DNA of 38,940 bases from Anaerolineaceae bacterium UBA6073 (GCA_002436085.1 DIXT01000015.1:1-38940), one strand, 5' to 3'; positions 8,399 to 16,711 are shown, counted from the first letter of the stretch. Made by a program: numbers and translations. Notes: generated by a model from the sequence alone, not told the origin.

Positions 8399-9181
8399 AT
8401 GCGTTTCGCGGTAAATTATTCAGTTCCGATGGAAAAGCTGCTGCGCGAAGGCGCGGTGGACTGCGACCAGCTTAAATGCCCGGAGTGGGAAAACATTGTC
8501 AGCGCCGCCCGACCGCTGCGGCCGGTGTACGTCCATTTCGAAATTGTCGTCGGCAACGGCGGCTTTGACCATCTGGACTTCGACCTTATCCGAACGATGT
8601 TGGCGAGCACCCAAACGCCGCACCTCAACTGCCATCTGATGGGCAGACCGGACCTGGACCCCAGCAGCCCATCTGACCAACGGAAGCTGGTTAAGAGCTG
8701 GGTTTCTGAGATGCAGTACCTAAAGGAACAGGTGCCCGGTGTCAAATTGGTGGCTGAGAACCTGCCCTATATACCCGAATCTTACGGAAATCCAATTGGG
8801 TCGTCGCCGGAAATAATCAAGCAGGCGATTGTGGAAGCGGATGCCGGTTTGCTTCTTGACCTTTCGCATGCGCGCATTAGCTGTCATTACCTTGGCATGG
8901 ATTTGGAAGACTATGTAGCCCGGCTGCCCATGGACAGGCTTTCAGAGCTGCATATTACTGGTCTCCGGTATTACTGCGGCTACCTGAACGACCACTTCGC
9001 GATGCGCCCGGAGGATTGGGAAGCGGCGGAATGGGCGCGCGCGCAAATTCGGGCTGGTGCCTGGCGGGAACCGGAAATCGCTGCTTTTGAATACGGCGGC
9101 GTTGGCGAGGTGTTTGGCTGGCGCACCCAGGAATGGGTGCTCAGGCAGCAGGTGCCGCGCCTGGCCGAGCTATTTGCCTGA
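8399..9181 (+). CDS. DUF692/MNIO-like TIM-barrel protein
   Basis: The 260-residue protein resembles the xylose-isomerase-like TIM barrels of the DUF692 family, some of which are multinuclear iron oxidases acting on peptides. Potential metal ligands are in family-like positions: H46, H79, E120 in VAENLPY, D154 and H157 in GLLLDLSHARISCH, E183/H185 in LSELHITG, H199 and E231. It starts two bases after the ABC gene stop, so it belongs to that operon. No precursor peptide or MNIO partner protein is visible nearby, so oxidase activity is inference; a generic sugar-phosphate isomerase/epimerase-like enzyme is the alternative. Confidence 0.65.
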   Translation: MRFAVNYSVPMEKLLREGAVDCDQLKCPEWENIVSAARPLRPVYVHFEIVVGNGGFDHLDFDLIRTMLASTQTPHLNCHLMGRPDLDPSSPSDQRKLVKSWVSEMQYLKEQVPGVKLVAENLPYIPESYGNPIGSSPEIIKQAIVEADAGLLLDLSHARISCHYLGMDLEDYVARLPMDRLSELHITGLRYYCGYLNDHFAMRPEDWEAAEWARAQIRAGAWREPEIAAFEYGGVGEVFGWRTQEWVLRQQVPRLAELFA

Positions 9182-9531
9182 TAACCACGACCGCCGGGAT
9201 TTATTTCACAGTTCTCTGAACGATTTTTTCGCGCTCCATAATCCATGTGGTATGGAATTGGAGCCTGACATTAGCTTGGTGCAAAACAACAATCCTTGCG
9301 ATAATTTCGTCTTTGCGATCCCCCGCTGAGGGTTGCGTAGTGACTGTCGTGATTGACAATAAAATTAGTTTAGAGAAATTAAGCTTTCGACAATGACAAG
9401 AGAATGGCTTTTAGAATGCATCATTTGCCTTCTAGTCTCTTCAATGTAGAATAGTTTGTGTCCTCAAAGCTCAAGGGCGGACGATTTGCTGGTAAACCTC
9501 CTGGCAGATCGTCCGCCGAAAGATTTTATGT
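9182..9531. other. Intergenic gap, no gene supported
   Basis: About 350 bp between the DUF692-like gene and the 3' end of the ferritin gene. No frame with a credible start and ribosome site was found. The only structure is the inverted repeat at 9477-9517. Confidence 0.6.
9477..9517. repeat. Perfect 10-bp inverted repeat downstream of the ferritin gene
   Basis: GGCGGACGAT (9477-9486) and ATCGTCCGCC (9508-9517) form a 10-bp stem with a 21-nt loop. It lies just beyond the ferritin stop on the minus strand and may act as a transcript end or stability structure, but no U-run follows on that strand. Confidence 0.65.
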
Positions 9532-10032
9532 TTATCCGCTGTGCAGCATCAAAGAATCCAGATCCTCACCAAGGGATTGCAAATCTTCTTCATGCTCGAC
9601 TTCCTGTTCTAGAATGGTCAACACAATGTTGTAAGTTACCGGATCTTTGTCCTTAACCAATTGCAATACCTTCTGGTAAACATCGATCGCGCATTGCTCG
9701 CCTTTAATGTTTTGAGCCAGAATTTCCTTCACAAATGGATCGGTAGGCGCATCATAGCCGCAGTGGGTGTGCTTCAACCATTCCTCAGGACTGATGAGCG
9801 GCTTCCCGCCCAATTGAATGATCCGCAGCGACAACATATCTGCATGCCCCAGCTCTTCGGTGGCGTGCAGAAGCAGTTCAGAGGCTACGGCATCTTTCAT
9901 TGGGCCTTTGACAATCTTGGCTCCCAGCCAGTACTGGTAATACGCCAACCATTCATCGGCAAAAGCTCTATTGAGAATGCCGATTAATTCATCGACATCC
10001 ATTCCTACAATTTGACGACCTTTAGTACCCAT
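9532..10032 (-). CDS. DPSL-type ferritin-like protein (thioferritin)
   Basis: This 166-residue four-helix protein matches the Dps-like DPSL/thioferritin group, which forms 12-mer cages that oxidise iron with peroxide. Expected di-iron ligands appear in DEWLAYYQY, HATEELGHAD and EHEED. The two Cys in HTHCGYD and GEQCAID match the pair characteristic of this group. The N-terminus (MGTKGRQIVGMDVDELI) also fits. AAGGAG sits a few bases before the ATG. It is alone on its strand, with a long upstream region that could hold oxidative-stress or iron regulation. Confidence 0.88.
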   Translation of the reverse strand: MGTKGRQIVGMDVDELIGILNRAFADEWLAYYQYWLGAKIVKGPMKDAVASELLLHATEELGHADMLSLRIIQLGGKPLISPEEWLKHTHCGYDAPTDPFVKEILAQNIKGEQCAIDVYQKVLQLVKDKDPVTYNIVLTILEQEVEHEEDLQSLGEDLDSLMLHSG

Positions 10033-10045
10033 TTAAACTCCTTTT

Positions 10046-10452
10046 ATTATTTGAGAACCCACGCGCAAACCCTACAATCTGAGCTGACTTGTCTAGTCGC
10101 CCGCATGCGTTTAAATCTCAATTCTTGTTGGGTTAATTGTATCTCAATCTTCAGCACATAACTGGTTGAATCGATTAGGATCAATCTGTACTATACGCTC
10201 ATTCGACCTTTTTATGCTCATACGCATAAACTGCGGCATTTACCGCTTGATTGGATTTTCCCAGTAAATTAAGCAGCTCAATGCAGAAATGACCATATCA
10301 TACCTAATCATGTGTGTTTATAATCAACGAATTTTTAATATTTGAGAATGGAGCCAGTATCTTGGGTGAGCCTAAATGAGCGAACAATGCTTAACACTAC
10401 CCAGCCAGGCTTATTAGGAGTACAATTGATTTGATATATTGGATGAGAAAAA
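10046..10452. other. Intergenic region with operator-like palindrome
   Basis: About 400 bp upstream of the ferritin gene (minus) with no credible gene. It contains the interrupted palindrome at 10211-10230, a small GCGG/CCGC inverted repeat just after it (10233-10246), and a TATAAT on the plus strand near 10318. Confidence 0.5.
10211..10230. promoter_or_regulatory. Operator-like interrupted palindrome
   Basis: TTTATGC (10211-10217) and GCATAAA (10224-10230) are perfect 7-bp arms separated by 6 bp. It is about 180 bp upstream of the ferritin start and could bind a dimeric regulator. There is no direct evidence of which protein binds. Confidence 0.35.
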
Positions 10453-10557
10453 ATGGAAACTGAACTAGAAACCGGAAGCGAACCTGCATCAGACGACCAA
10501 TCTGGTCCTGCAAGTCAGCCCGGGCATCCAACCTCATCCTTCACCACAGTCCTGTAA
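10453..10557 (+). CDS. Possible 34-residue small protein
   Basis: The ORF encodes an acidic, Ser/Pro/Gly-rich peptide starting METELETGSE, with no Cys and no hydrophobic segment. GGATGAG lies about 6 bases before the ATG. A strong terminator follows 12 bp after the stop, which suggests a short separate transcript rather than a leader of the downstream gene. It is too short for homology recognition, and a non-coding small RNA over the same interval is equally possible. Confidence 0.3.
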   Translation: METELETGSEPASDDQSGPASQPGHPTSSFTTVL

Positions 10558-10568
10558 TTTATCTGGAC

Positions 10569-10608
10569 CAGGGGAAGGACAGGCTGCCTGCCCCCTGAGG
10601 TGTTTTCT
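10569..10608 (+). terminator. Intrinsic terminator after the small ORF
   Basis: Outer arms CAGGGG (10569-10574) and CCCCTG (10592-10597) enclose an inner CAGG-CTG-CCTG hairpin, and the stem is followed by TGTTTTCTTC. It lies on the plus strand between the small ORF and the PRC/CBS gene. Confidence 0.7.
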
Positions 10609-10649
10609 TCCAACTGCATACAATTAAAGAAACTTAGATGAGGTGCGTG

Positions 10650-11915
10650 ATGATCTATTTAAGTCAACTTATCGGCCAAAAAGTTTGGGACGGCTTCGGC
10701 CATGTTGTTGGGAAAATCGATGACATTATGGTCAACGCGACTGAAAAGAGCGCGCCGCCTCTCTCCGCGTTGGTACTTAAAGGCGCACCTGAAAACAAGA
10801 ACATCATCGACGCGCAGTCAATTGCCAGCCTATGGCCCAGCATCACCCTGAAGACTGATATCACCAAACTGGTCCCCTACACACCCAAAGGTCACGAACT
10901 GCTCCTCAAACAGCGCGTGCTCGACAAGCAGATTGTGGATACAGAAGGCAAACGCCTGGTGCGCGTGAACGATCTGCAAATCGCCCGCAAAGGTGAGCAA
11001 TTCTTCCTCACGGGCGTGGATGCCAGCACGAATGGCCTCCTGCGCCGGCTCGGGCTGGAAAAAGTGGGTAAATCCATCGCCCGAACCTTCAAAAAGGAAG
11101 CCAAGACCCATGTAATTCCCTGGGAGTTTGTCGCCTCAATTGAACACGACGACCCGCTGCGCCTGAGCGTCTCGCAGTCCAGGTTGGTTCAGATGCCGCC
11201 GGCGGATATCGCAGCGATCCTTGACGACCTGGACAGCCATACCAGCAAAGCCCTGCTGCAAGGTTTCCCGAATGAAGAACTGGCAGACACCCTCGAGCAA
11301 AGCTCTCAGGAAGTCCAGCAGGCAGTTCTTGCGCACCTGCACCCTGAACGCGCGGCAGATGTGCTGGAAGAGATGGACCCGGACGAAGCTGCTGATATTC
11401 TGGCGGATATGGACGACCAGACCAGCGAGCGCCTGTTGACCCTGATGGAAGACGATGATGCCGAGGAAGTCCGCACCCTTTTGGGCTACCCCGAAACATC
11501 TTCGGGCGGCATCATGACCACCGAATTTGCCTGGGTTCCGTACACATACAACGTGGAACAGGCTTTGAAGCATTTGCGTTCCTCTGAAGAAGCCATGGAA
11601 GACGAGTTCATGTACTACGTTTATCTGCTGGATGAACAGGAGCGGCTGAGAGGAGTCATCAGCTTGCGGGACCTGGTTACAGCGCCGCTGGACCAACCCC
11701 TTTCCGATTGGATTGATGATGACATCGCGCAGGTAACCCCCCTCACCCCGCAGGAAGAAGCTGCCTACCTGGTCGCCAAGTACGACCTGATGGCCCTGCC
11801 CGTTGTTGAACCGGAGAGCAAGAAGATGATCGGGATCGTCACCGTGGATGACGCGCTTGACACAGTCTTACCCACCGCGTGGAAAAAGAAACTGCCAAGA
11901 TTTTCCGGAAAATAA
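10650..11915 (+). CDS. Soluble PRC-barrel / MgtE-N / CBS-domain protein
   Basis: The 421-residue protein has two PRC-barrel-like segments (about 1-75 and 75-175), a MgtE intracellular N domain (about 180-285, with the repeats HPERAADVLEEM and DPDEAADILADM), and a CBS pair (about 285-400, SSGGIMTTEFAWV onwards). It lacks the membrane domain of MgtE Mg2+ channels. An ATG four codons upstream (10638) is in frame; 10650 is preferred because GAGGTG precedes it, though the spacing is short. It is 12 bp upstream of the Nramp-like gene. The domains suggest a cytoplasmic divalent-cation or nucleotide sensor that gates or regulates that transporter (inference). Confidence 0.85.
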   Translation: MIYLSQLIGQKVWDGFGHVVGKIDDIMVNATEKSAPPLSALVLKGAPENKNIIDAQSIASLWPSITLKTDITKLVPYTPKGHELLLKQRVLDKQIVDTEGKRLVRVNDLQIARKGEQFFLTGVDASTNGLLRRLGLEKVGKSIARTFKKEAKTHVIPWEFVASIEHDDPLRLSVSQSRLVQMPPADIAAILDDLDSHTSKALLQGFPNEELADTLEQSSQEVQQAVLAHLHPERAADVLEEMDPDEAADILADMDDQTSERLLTLMEDDDAEEVRTLLGYPETSSGGIMTTEFAWVPYTYNVEQALKHLRSSEEAMEDEFMYYVYLLDEQERLRGVISLRDLVTAPLDQPLSDWIDDDIAQVTPLTPQEEAAYLVAKYDLMALPVVEPESKKMIGIVTVDDALDTVLPTAWKKKLPRFSGK

Positions 11916-11927
11916 TCTGGGGGAACC

Positions 11928-13181
11928 ATGAAGCGACAACTCAAGTATCCATTTTGGCTGCGCAGGTTCTTCCTGTTTTTCACCATCATTGGCCCGGGTT
12001 TGATCACCGCCAGCGCGGATAACGACGCGCCAGGTATCGCGACTTACTCCATTTCCGGAGCTAAATACGGTTACGGCTTCCTGTGGATTATCGTCCTCAT
12101 TACTATTGGCGAAGTGCTTGTGCAGGAAATGGCCGCCCGCATGGGCGCCGTGACTGGCAAGGGCACGGCGGATCTTATCCGCGAGCGCTTCGGGGTCCGG
12201 ACCTCAGCCTTCGCGATGGCTTGCTTGCTCCTGGCAAACATCGGAACAACCCTGGCGCAATTCGCCGGCGTGGCTGCGGTGGGCGAACTCTTCGGAATCA
12301 GCCGGTATATCACCGTTCCCTTGGCAGGGCTTTTCATCGGGCTCATTATCCTGCGCGGGAATTACAAAAGCATTGAAAAGATTCTGCTCGTCCTGTGTCT
12401 TTCCGCCTTCAGTTACGTTATCACGGTCTTTGTCATCAAGCCCGACTGGGGTATCATCCTGAAAGACGCGCTGACCCCGACGATCAAGTTTGAGACCGAC
12501 TACCTGCTGGCAGTTTTGGCAGTCATTGGCACCACCATTACCCCCTGGGGTATCTTTTATCTGCAGGCATCCGTCGCGGATAAGGGCACAGACCTGAAAG
12601 ACTACAACCACACGCGCTTGGACGTGATGGTTGGCTCGGTTTGGGGCAATATCATCTCCGCTTTTATTATCATCACCACAGCCGCCACGCTCTACCCAAA
12701 AGGCATTCTGGTGAACAGCGCGGAAGAAGCCGCTCTGGCTCTTAGCCCGCTGGCTGGTTCCTTTTCCAGCATCCTTTTCTCGGTAGGGATGTTGGGCGCC
12801 TCACTGTTGGCGGTTTCAGTACTGCCGCTTTCCACCACATACGCCATGTGTGAAGCGTTTGGCTTTGAACGGGGGCTCAACCGTGGGGTTAAGGACGCCC
12901 CGGTGTTTTATTCCATTTTTGTGGGAATCATGCTTATCAGTATGCTGTTTGTTCTGATTCCAGGGCTGCCGTTATTTCAGCTAATGCTCCTATCCCAATC
13001 AGTAAACGCAATTCTGCTGCCAGTCATACTGATTTTGGTGCTCATACTGGTTAATGACCGGAATATCATGGGTAAATGGACGAACAAGCGCTTTGCAAAC
13101 GTGTTGGGATACGCGCTCACTGGACTGATCTTCATAGCTACACTAGCGCTGCTGGTGGGTGAGTTTCTGCCAAGCGCCTGA
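11928..13181 (+). CDS. Nramp-family divalent metal transporter with non-canonical metal site
   Basis: The 417-residue membrane protein has about 11 hydrophobic helices and the Nramp helix 1 to helix 2 landmarks (GPGLITASADNDAPGIATY at 22-40, then EMAARMGAVTGKG). In classical Nramps helix 1 has DPGN and helix 6 has MPH. Here the aligned residues are DAPG (33-36), which loses the Asn, and TPW (205-207), which loses the metal-binding Met. Such changes are seen in Nramp-related Mg2+ transporters (NrmA/NRMT type). GGGGGA precedes the ATG and the gene is 12 bp from the MgtE-N/CBS gene. Mg2+ or Mn2+ specificity is inference. The 3' end nearly abuts the convergent ABC gene. Confidence 0.85.
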   Translation: MKRQLKYPFWLRRFFLFFTIIGPGLITASADNDAPGIATYSISGAKYGYGFLWIIVLITIGEVLVQEMAARMGAVTGKGTADLIRERFGVRTSAFAMACLLLANIGTTLAQFAGVAAVGELFGISRYITVPLAGLFIGLIILRGNYKSIEKILLVLCLSAFSYVITVFVIKPDWGIILKDALTPTIKFETDYLLAVLAVIGTTITPWGIFYLQASVADKGTDLKDYNHTRLDVMVGSVWGNIISAFIIITTAATLYPKGILVNSAEEAALALSPLAGSFSSILFSVGMLGASLLAVSVLPLSTTYAMCEAFGFERGLNRGVKDAPVFYSIFVGIMLISMLFVLIPGLPLFQLMLLSQSVNAILLPVILILVLILVNDRNIMGKWTNKRFANVLGYALTGLIFIATLALLVGEFLPSA

Positions 13182-13183
13182 GC

Positions 13184-14194
13184 TTATTCGAGCAAAGCGT
13201 TTAACAAAGCATAAATTGAGCTGAGTTCCCTCGAGACCCCCTGCCAGGTCAAGCGCCAACTGTTCGTTATTCCCTGAGCTTCCACTTCGACCAAGGGCAG
13301 GTCCGGTGCGCCTTCAACCAATACTTCGAAACCAGCTCTGCGCAAAGCGCGTTCAGTCCATGTGCCTGCCAGGCCCTCTGCGCGCAGCACAACCAACTTC
13401 GTTCTGTCCCGTTCTTCCTCAAATTGCCCGGTAAGCGCATTATATTGCAGGTTTGCCTGACTGAAGGTGTGCCCGAATTGACCGATGAGCACCAGGTCTT
13501 CCGGTGAGCCCTGCGCGATGCTTCCATCCCGGTTCATCAGCCAGATGCGGTCCGCGCTGCGCATGGCCAGGTCCAAATCGTGGGTGGAGGTAAGCACCGC
13601 CTGCCGATGCGTGCGCGCCAGGTCCCGCAGCAGATGCATGATAGAAATTCTGCCGGGCAAATCCAGGAAAGCGGTTGGCTCGTCAAGCACGAGCAGCAGG
13701 GGCTCCTGCGCCAACGCCCGCGCAATCATAACGCGCTGCCTTTCGCCATCGCTGAGCTCCTGTACAAAACGGTCAGACAAGTGGCTCACATCCGTTAGCT
13801 CCAGCGCATTCTCAATCGCCTTTTCGTCCTGCCGCGAACGGCTGTCAAACATGCCGGTATGTGGAAAGCGCCCCAGCCCCACCAGTTCCCGCACGCGCAT
13901 GACGGTCACCTGCACATGCTCGGTCAGTACCACGCTGACCATGCTTGCCAGGTCCTTGTTGCTCAGGTCGCGCAGGGGTTTCCCACTGAAGCGCACCTCG
14001 CCTCCCAGAGCGGGCTGCAAGCGAGTCAGGGTCCGCAAGAGGGTGGATTTTCCGACCCCGTTTGGACCTGCCAGGCAAACAAATTCGCTCGCGCGCAGTT
14101 CAAGGTTCAGGCCGCTGGCAACCACCTTACGGCTGGCCCGGGAGGACTGAAAACCAATCTGTAAATCATGCGCGCTGAGAACAGGGCTGCTCAT
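13184..14194 (-). CDS. btuD: BtuD/FecE-type ABC ATPase for corrinoid uptake
   Basis: The 336-residue ATPase has Walker A GPNGVGKS (43-50), signature LSDGE (147-151), Walker B VLDEPTAFLD with D171/E172, and an H-loop STHD. Residues beyond about 240 form a roughly 95-residue C-terminal extension not present in E. coli BtuD. The start is the ATG that overlaps the permease stop as ATGA; the frame is open further upstream inside the permease. It is third in the riboswitch-controlled operon. Vitamin B12 specificity rests on the riboswitch. Its stop lies two bases from the stop of the convergent Nramp gene, with no terminator between. Confidence 0.85.
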   Translation of the reverse strand: MSSPVLSAHDLQIGFQSSRASRKVVASGLNLELRASEFVCLAGPNGVGKSTLLRTLTRLQPALGGEVRFSGKPLRDLSNKDLASMVSVVLTEHVQVTVMRVRELVGLGRFPHTGMFDSRSRQDEKAIENALELTDVSHLSDRFVQELSDGERQRVMIARALAQEPLLLVLDEPTAFLDLPGRISIMHLLRDLARTHRQAVLTSTHDLDLAMRSADRIWLMNRDGSIAQGSPEDLVLIGQFGHTFSQANLQYNALTGQFEEERDRTKLVVLRAEGLAGTWTERALRRAGFEVLVEGAPDLPLVEVEAQGITNSWRLTWQGVSRELSSIYALLNALLE

Positions 14195-15270
14195 ACGGAA
14201 AACGAAGTCCTTCCTTTGCGCTGACGAATGATAACCCACACCACGAACGGCGCGCCAAAGAGGGACGTCACCACATTAATTGGAAGCACATATTGACTGC
14301 CGGGCAGCTGGGCGATAGCGTCCGCAATAAGCGCCAAGGCCGCCCCAATTATTGCCACAGCGGGAAGCAATAATTTATGGTCCGCGCTGCGCAGCATATT
14401 TCGGCACAGATGCGGCACTGCCACACCGATGAACCCGATTGGGCCGCAGAACGCGGTGACCGTGCCAGCCAGGATGGATGCGCTGAGCAGGATAAAAAAC
14501 CTGGTTAGGCGCACGTTCACGCCCATGCTGCGGGCATACTCCTCCCCCAGAAGGAGCGCGTTGAGCGGCTTTGGCAAAAAGACCGTCAACGCGAGCCCGA
14601 CAAGGATAACCGGCGCCATCACCCTGAGTTGGCTCCAGGTGACGCCGCTGAACGAACCATAGGACCAGACAGTATAAGCCTGTATCCTTTCGGGCAAGCT
14701 GAAGTAAATCAAGAGGCTGGTCACCGCGCTGGCGGCGTAACCGAACATCAAGCCCAGGATTAATAGCGTGGTCGGGTTTTTTACGCGCCGCCCGACCAGC
14801 AAAATCAAGCCCAGCACCAACCCGGCTCCGATGGAGGCAGCCAACGCGAGCCCCAGGTCCCCGGCTGTGCTGATACCCGCCAGCAGGATGCTGCCAGTAG
14901 TGCCAATTGCCAGCACCGCCAACGCCACGCCTAAGCTCGCGCCGGAGTTAATCCCGAGGATAAAAGGGTCCGCCAGCGGGTTGCGGAACATGGTTTGCAT
15001 TTGCAAGCCGGCCACCGAAAGCGCGGCCCCGGTGAGTACCGCCGTGAGTGCCTTGGTCAGCCGAAAGTTCAGTACAATGGTTGTCCAGCTCTCCTTCAGG
15101 GCGGGCTTTCCAAACAGAATCCCAAAAACCTGTTTAATTGGAATGGAAACCGAACCCAGGCTGAGGCTCAGCACCAATGCCGCAGCTAAAATCAACACGA
15201 ACAGCGCGATTAACCAGCCGTTTGTGGTCGGCTTGCTGGGAGTGCGCTTGGGTTCCGGTCGGGCGAGCAT
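14191..15270 (-). CDS. btuC: BtuC/FecCD-type ABC permease
   Basis: This 359-residue type II importer permease has about ten hydrophobic helices. Family landmarks are FRNPLADPFILGINSGASLG near residue 90, the coupling region with GEEYARSMGVNV, and FCGPIGFIGVAVPHLCRNM near residue 265. It begins 7 bp after the binding-protein stop and overlaps the ATPase gene by 4 bp. With those neighbours it makes a complete BtuFCD-like importer. A siderophore or heme importer would look similar; the upstream cobalamin riboswitch decides in favour of corrinoids. Confidence 0.9.
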   Translation of the reverse strand: MLARPEPKRTPSKPTTNGWLIALFVLILAAALVLSLSLGSVSIPIKQVFGILFGKPALKESWTTIVLNFRLTKALTAVLTGAALSVAGLQMQTMFRNPLADPFILGINSGASLGVALAVLAIGTTGSILLAGISTAGDLGLALAASIGAGLVLGLILLVGRRVKNPTTLLILGLMFGYAASAVTSLLIYFSLPERIQAYTVWSYGSFSGVTWSQLRVMAPVILVGLALTVFLPKPLNALLLGEEYARSMGVNVRLTRFFILLSASILAGTVTAFCGPIGFIGVAVPHLCRNMLRSADHKLLLPAVAIIGAALALIADAIAQLPGSQYVLPINVVTSLFGAPFVVWVIIRQRKGRTSFSV

Positions 15271-15277
15271 GACAGGT

Positions 15278-16444
15278 TCAGTTTAACTGCTGGTAGTAAT
15301 AAAGCGCATGCTCGGGCAGCAGGTCCGGGTAAAAGATGCGGATTAAATCCTTGAGGATAATATCCGGATTTGCCACGCCGCTCTCGAAGTAATCAGAGCC
15401 GCCTGCATCGGTCACGCGCGCGTTGTAGTTATACACGTTGCCCTGCGCGAACGCTTTGAATTCGGCGTAGCGGGTATCCATCGCAAGCAGACTGTCCAAG
15501 TCGGAGGCAAAGCCGACGTTCAACCAGAAGTCAGCATCTTTAGCAGCGTCAAAAACTGCTTCAAAGGCCAGCGGCGCGGCGCCATAGCCAGGCTGGTCCC
15601 CGAATACATAGCGCGCGCCGGCATCCTTTAGTAAAAGCGCCGCGTAGCTCTCGCCGCCGGGGACGTACCAGGTGCCCTGGTAATCGGTGTTGGTAAAGAC
15701 GCTTACCTTTTCCGGGAGCGCTTCAGTAAGTTTTTTCGCTGCTTCGTAGCGCTGCACCAGCGCGTCAAAGTCCTGAGCGGCTTGTTCCTCCAGGTCAAAA
15801 AAGGCGGCAATAAAAATGCCCCATTCAGCCCTGCCCAACGGGCTTTGCTCCAGGTAATCGGAATTAATCACCACAGGCAGGCTGGCTTCCAACAGCTTGG
15901 GATGAGCGTCCAGCTCCGGCGAGCCGCTGGCGCTGGTCATAATCAGGTCCGGGTTCAGTTCCAGCAGCTTTTCCACATTCACGCTGCCGCCGCTCGCGCC
16001 GCCCCCGACCAACGCGAGGCTGCCATCCGCAGCTCGGGCGCGCACCTGCGGGTTATAGGCGTAAGTCGCGTCGTCAACCGCTACAAGCGCGTCCAGTTTT
16101 CCAAACTTCTCCAAAAAAGGGTAGTACGTGGTGGACATGGCCACAAAACTGCGCACGGGTGTTTCGATCACCAGCGCGTCTCCCGCGTCTGCGGGCGCAG
16201 CCTCTCCGCGCGGAACTAGCAGGTAGGTCAATGGTTCGCTTGCGCCTGCCCAAGGCTGCAAGACGGTCAACTTTTTGTAGCCGTCGCTGTATTCCAATGT
16301 GAAATGCTGCGCGAAACGAATCGGGAAAGCACGCAATTCAGTTGCGGGCATTGTCTCCGCAGGAGCTTGGGCGGCTGGCGCTGCACTGCAAGCGGAAAGC
16401 ACAATAATAAAAAGGAAAAGTATTAGTCGGGTAGTTTTTTTCAT
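15278..16444 (-). CDS. btuF: Corrinoid ABC transporter substrate-binding lipoprotein (BtuF-like)
   Basis: The 388-residue protein has a lipoprotein signal peptide ending in LSAC, followed by an Ala/Pro-rich tether and a TroA/BtuF-type periplasmic-binding fold (for example NVEKLLELNPDLIMTS and SPLGRAEWGIFIAAFFDLEEQA). The start is the ATG at 16444, because GGAGG lies 5 bases before it; an in-frame TTG four codons earlier would place that motif inside the gene. A cobalamin riboswitch and terminator lie directly upstream. It is expected at the outer face of the cytoplasmic membrane, delivering ligand to the BtuC-like permease. Confidence 0.88.
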   Translation of the reverse strand: MKKTTRLILFLFIIVLSACSAAPAAQAPAETMPATELRAFPIRFAQHFTLEYSDGYKKLTVLQPWAGASEPLTYLLVPRGEAAPADAGDALVIETPVRSFVAMSTTYYPFLEKFGKLDALVAVDDATYAYNPQVRARAADGSLALVGGGASGGSVNVEKLLELNPDLIMTSASGSPELDAHPKLLEASLPVVINSDYLEQSPLGRAEWGIFIAAFFDLEEQAAQDFDALVQRYEAAKKLTEALPEKVSVFTNTDYQGTWYVPGGESYAALLLKDAGARYVFGDQPGYGAAPLAFEAVFDAAKDADFWLNVGFASDLDSLLAMDTRYAEFKAFAQGNVYNYNARVTDAGGSDYFESGVANPDIILKDLIRIFYPDLLPEHALYYYQQLN

Positions 16445-16454
16445 AGCATCCTCC

Positions 16455-16491
16455 AAAAAAATAACCCAACTCGAATTAGGGTTGGGTTATT
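16455..16491 (-). terminator. Intrinsic terminator acting as riboswitch expression platform
   Basis: On the minus strand AATAACCCAAC (16491-16481) pairs perfectly with GTTGGGTTATT (16470-16460) across a 10-nt loop, and a run of T follows at once. It lies between the cobalamin aptamer and the GGAGG of the btuF-like gene. This position fits transcriptional attenuation when the ligand is bound. Confidence 0.9.
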
Positions 16492-16504
16492 GTCGGTGCT
16501 GAAA

Positions 16505-16668
16505 TGGCATACCCACCTTCTTAATCCGAGAAGGTCGCAAAGGGACTGATTGAGGCAGGCTTCCTGGCTTATCTTACGACTTACAGTTGCGGTACAGCGC
16601 TGGACTTGCACCAGCTTCCACCTTTACACCCTGGCTTCCGGGCATCGGGTTACCTCAAATTGGATTGT
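16505..16668 (-). promoter_or_regulatory. Cobalamin riboswitch aptamer
   Basis: Reading the minus strand, the conserved core segments appear in order: GGTGCAAGTCCAGC, then TACCGCAACTGTAAG, then GCCAGGAAGCCTGCC. These correspond to the B12-box region of cobalamin riboswitches. A downstream 7-bp hairpin ACCTTCT/AGAAGGT (plus 16512-16532) could be P13, which makes the kissing loop with L5. A promoter starts just upstream and a terminator follows downstream. It should repress the importer operon when adenosyl- or methylcobalamin is plentiful. Boundaries are approximate. Confidence 0.88.
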
Positions 16669-16682
16669 GAATGTGCGCGTTA

Positions 16683-16711
16683 AAAATACCATGAAGGAGC
16701 GGAACTGTCAA
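16683..16711 (-). promoter_or_regulatory. Strong promoter of the B12-importer operon
   Basis: A perfect TTGACA (plus 16706-16711, read on the minus strand) is separated by 17 bp from TATTTT (16683-16688). Transcription would begin near 16676, at the 5' edge of the riboswitch. Confidence 0.85.

Noticed and set aside
9477..9517. Calling the inverted repeat a rho-independent terminator of the ferritin gene
   Set aside because: The stem is strong, but the loop is 21 nt and there is no U-run after it on the minus strand.
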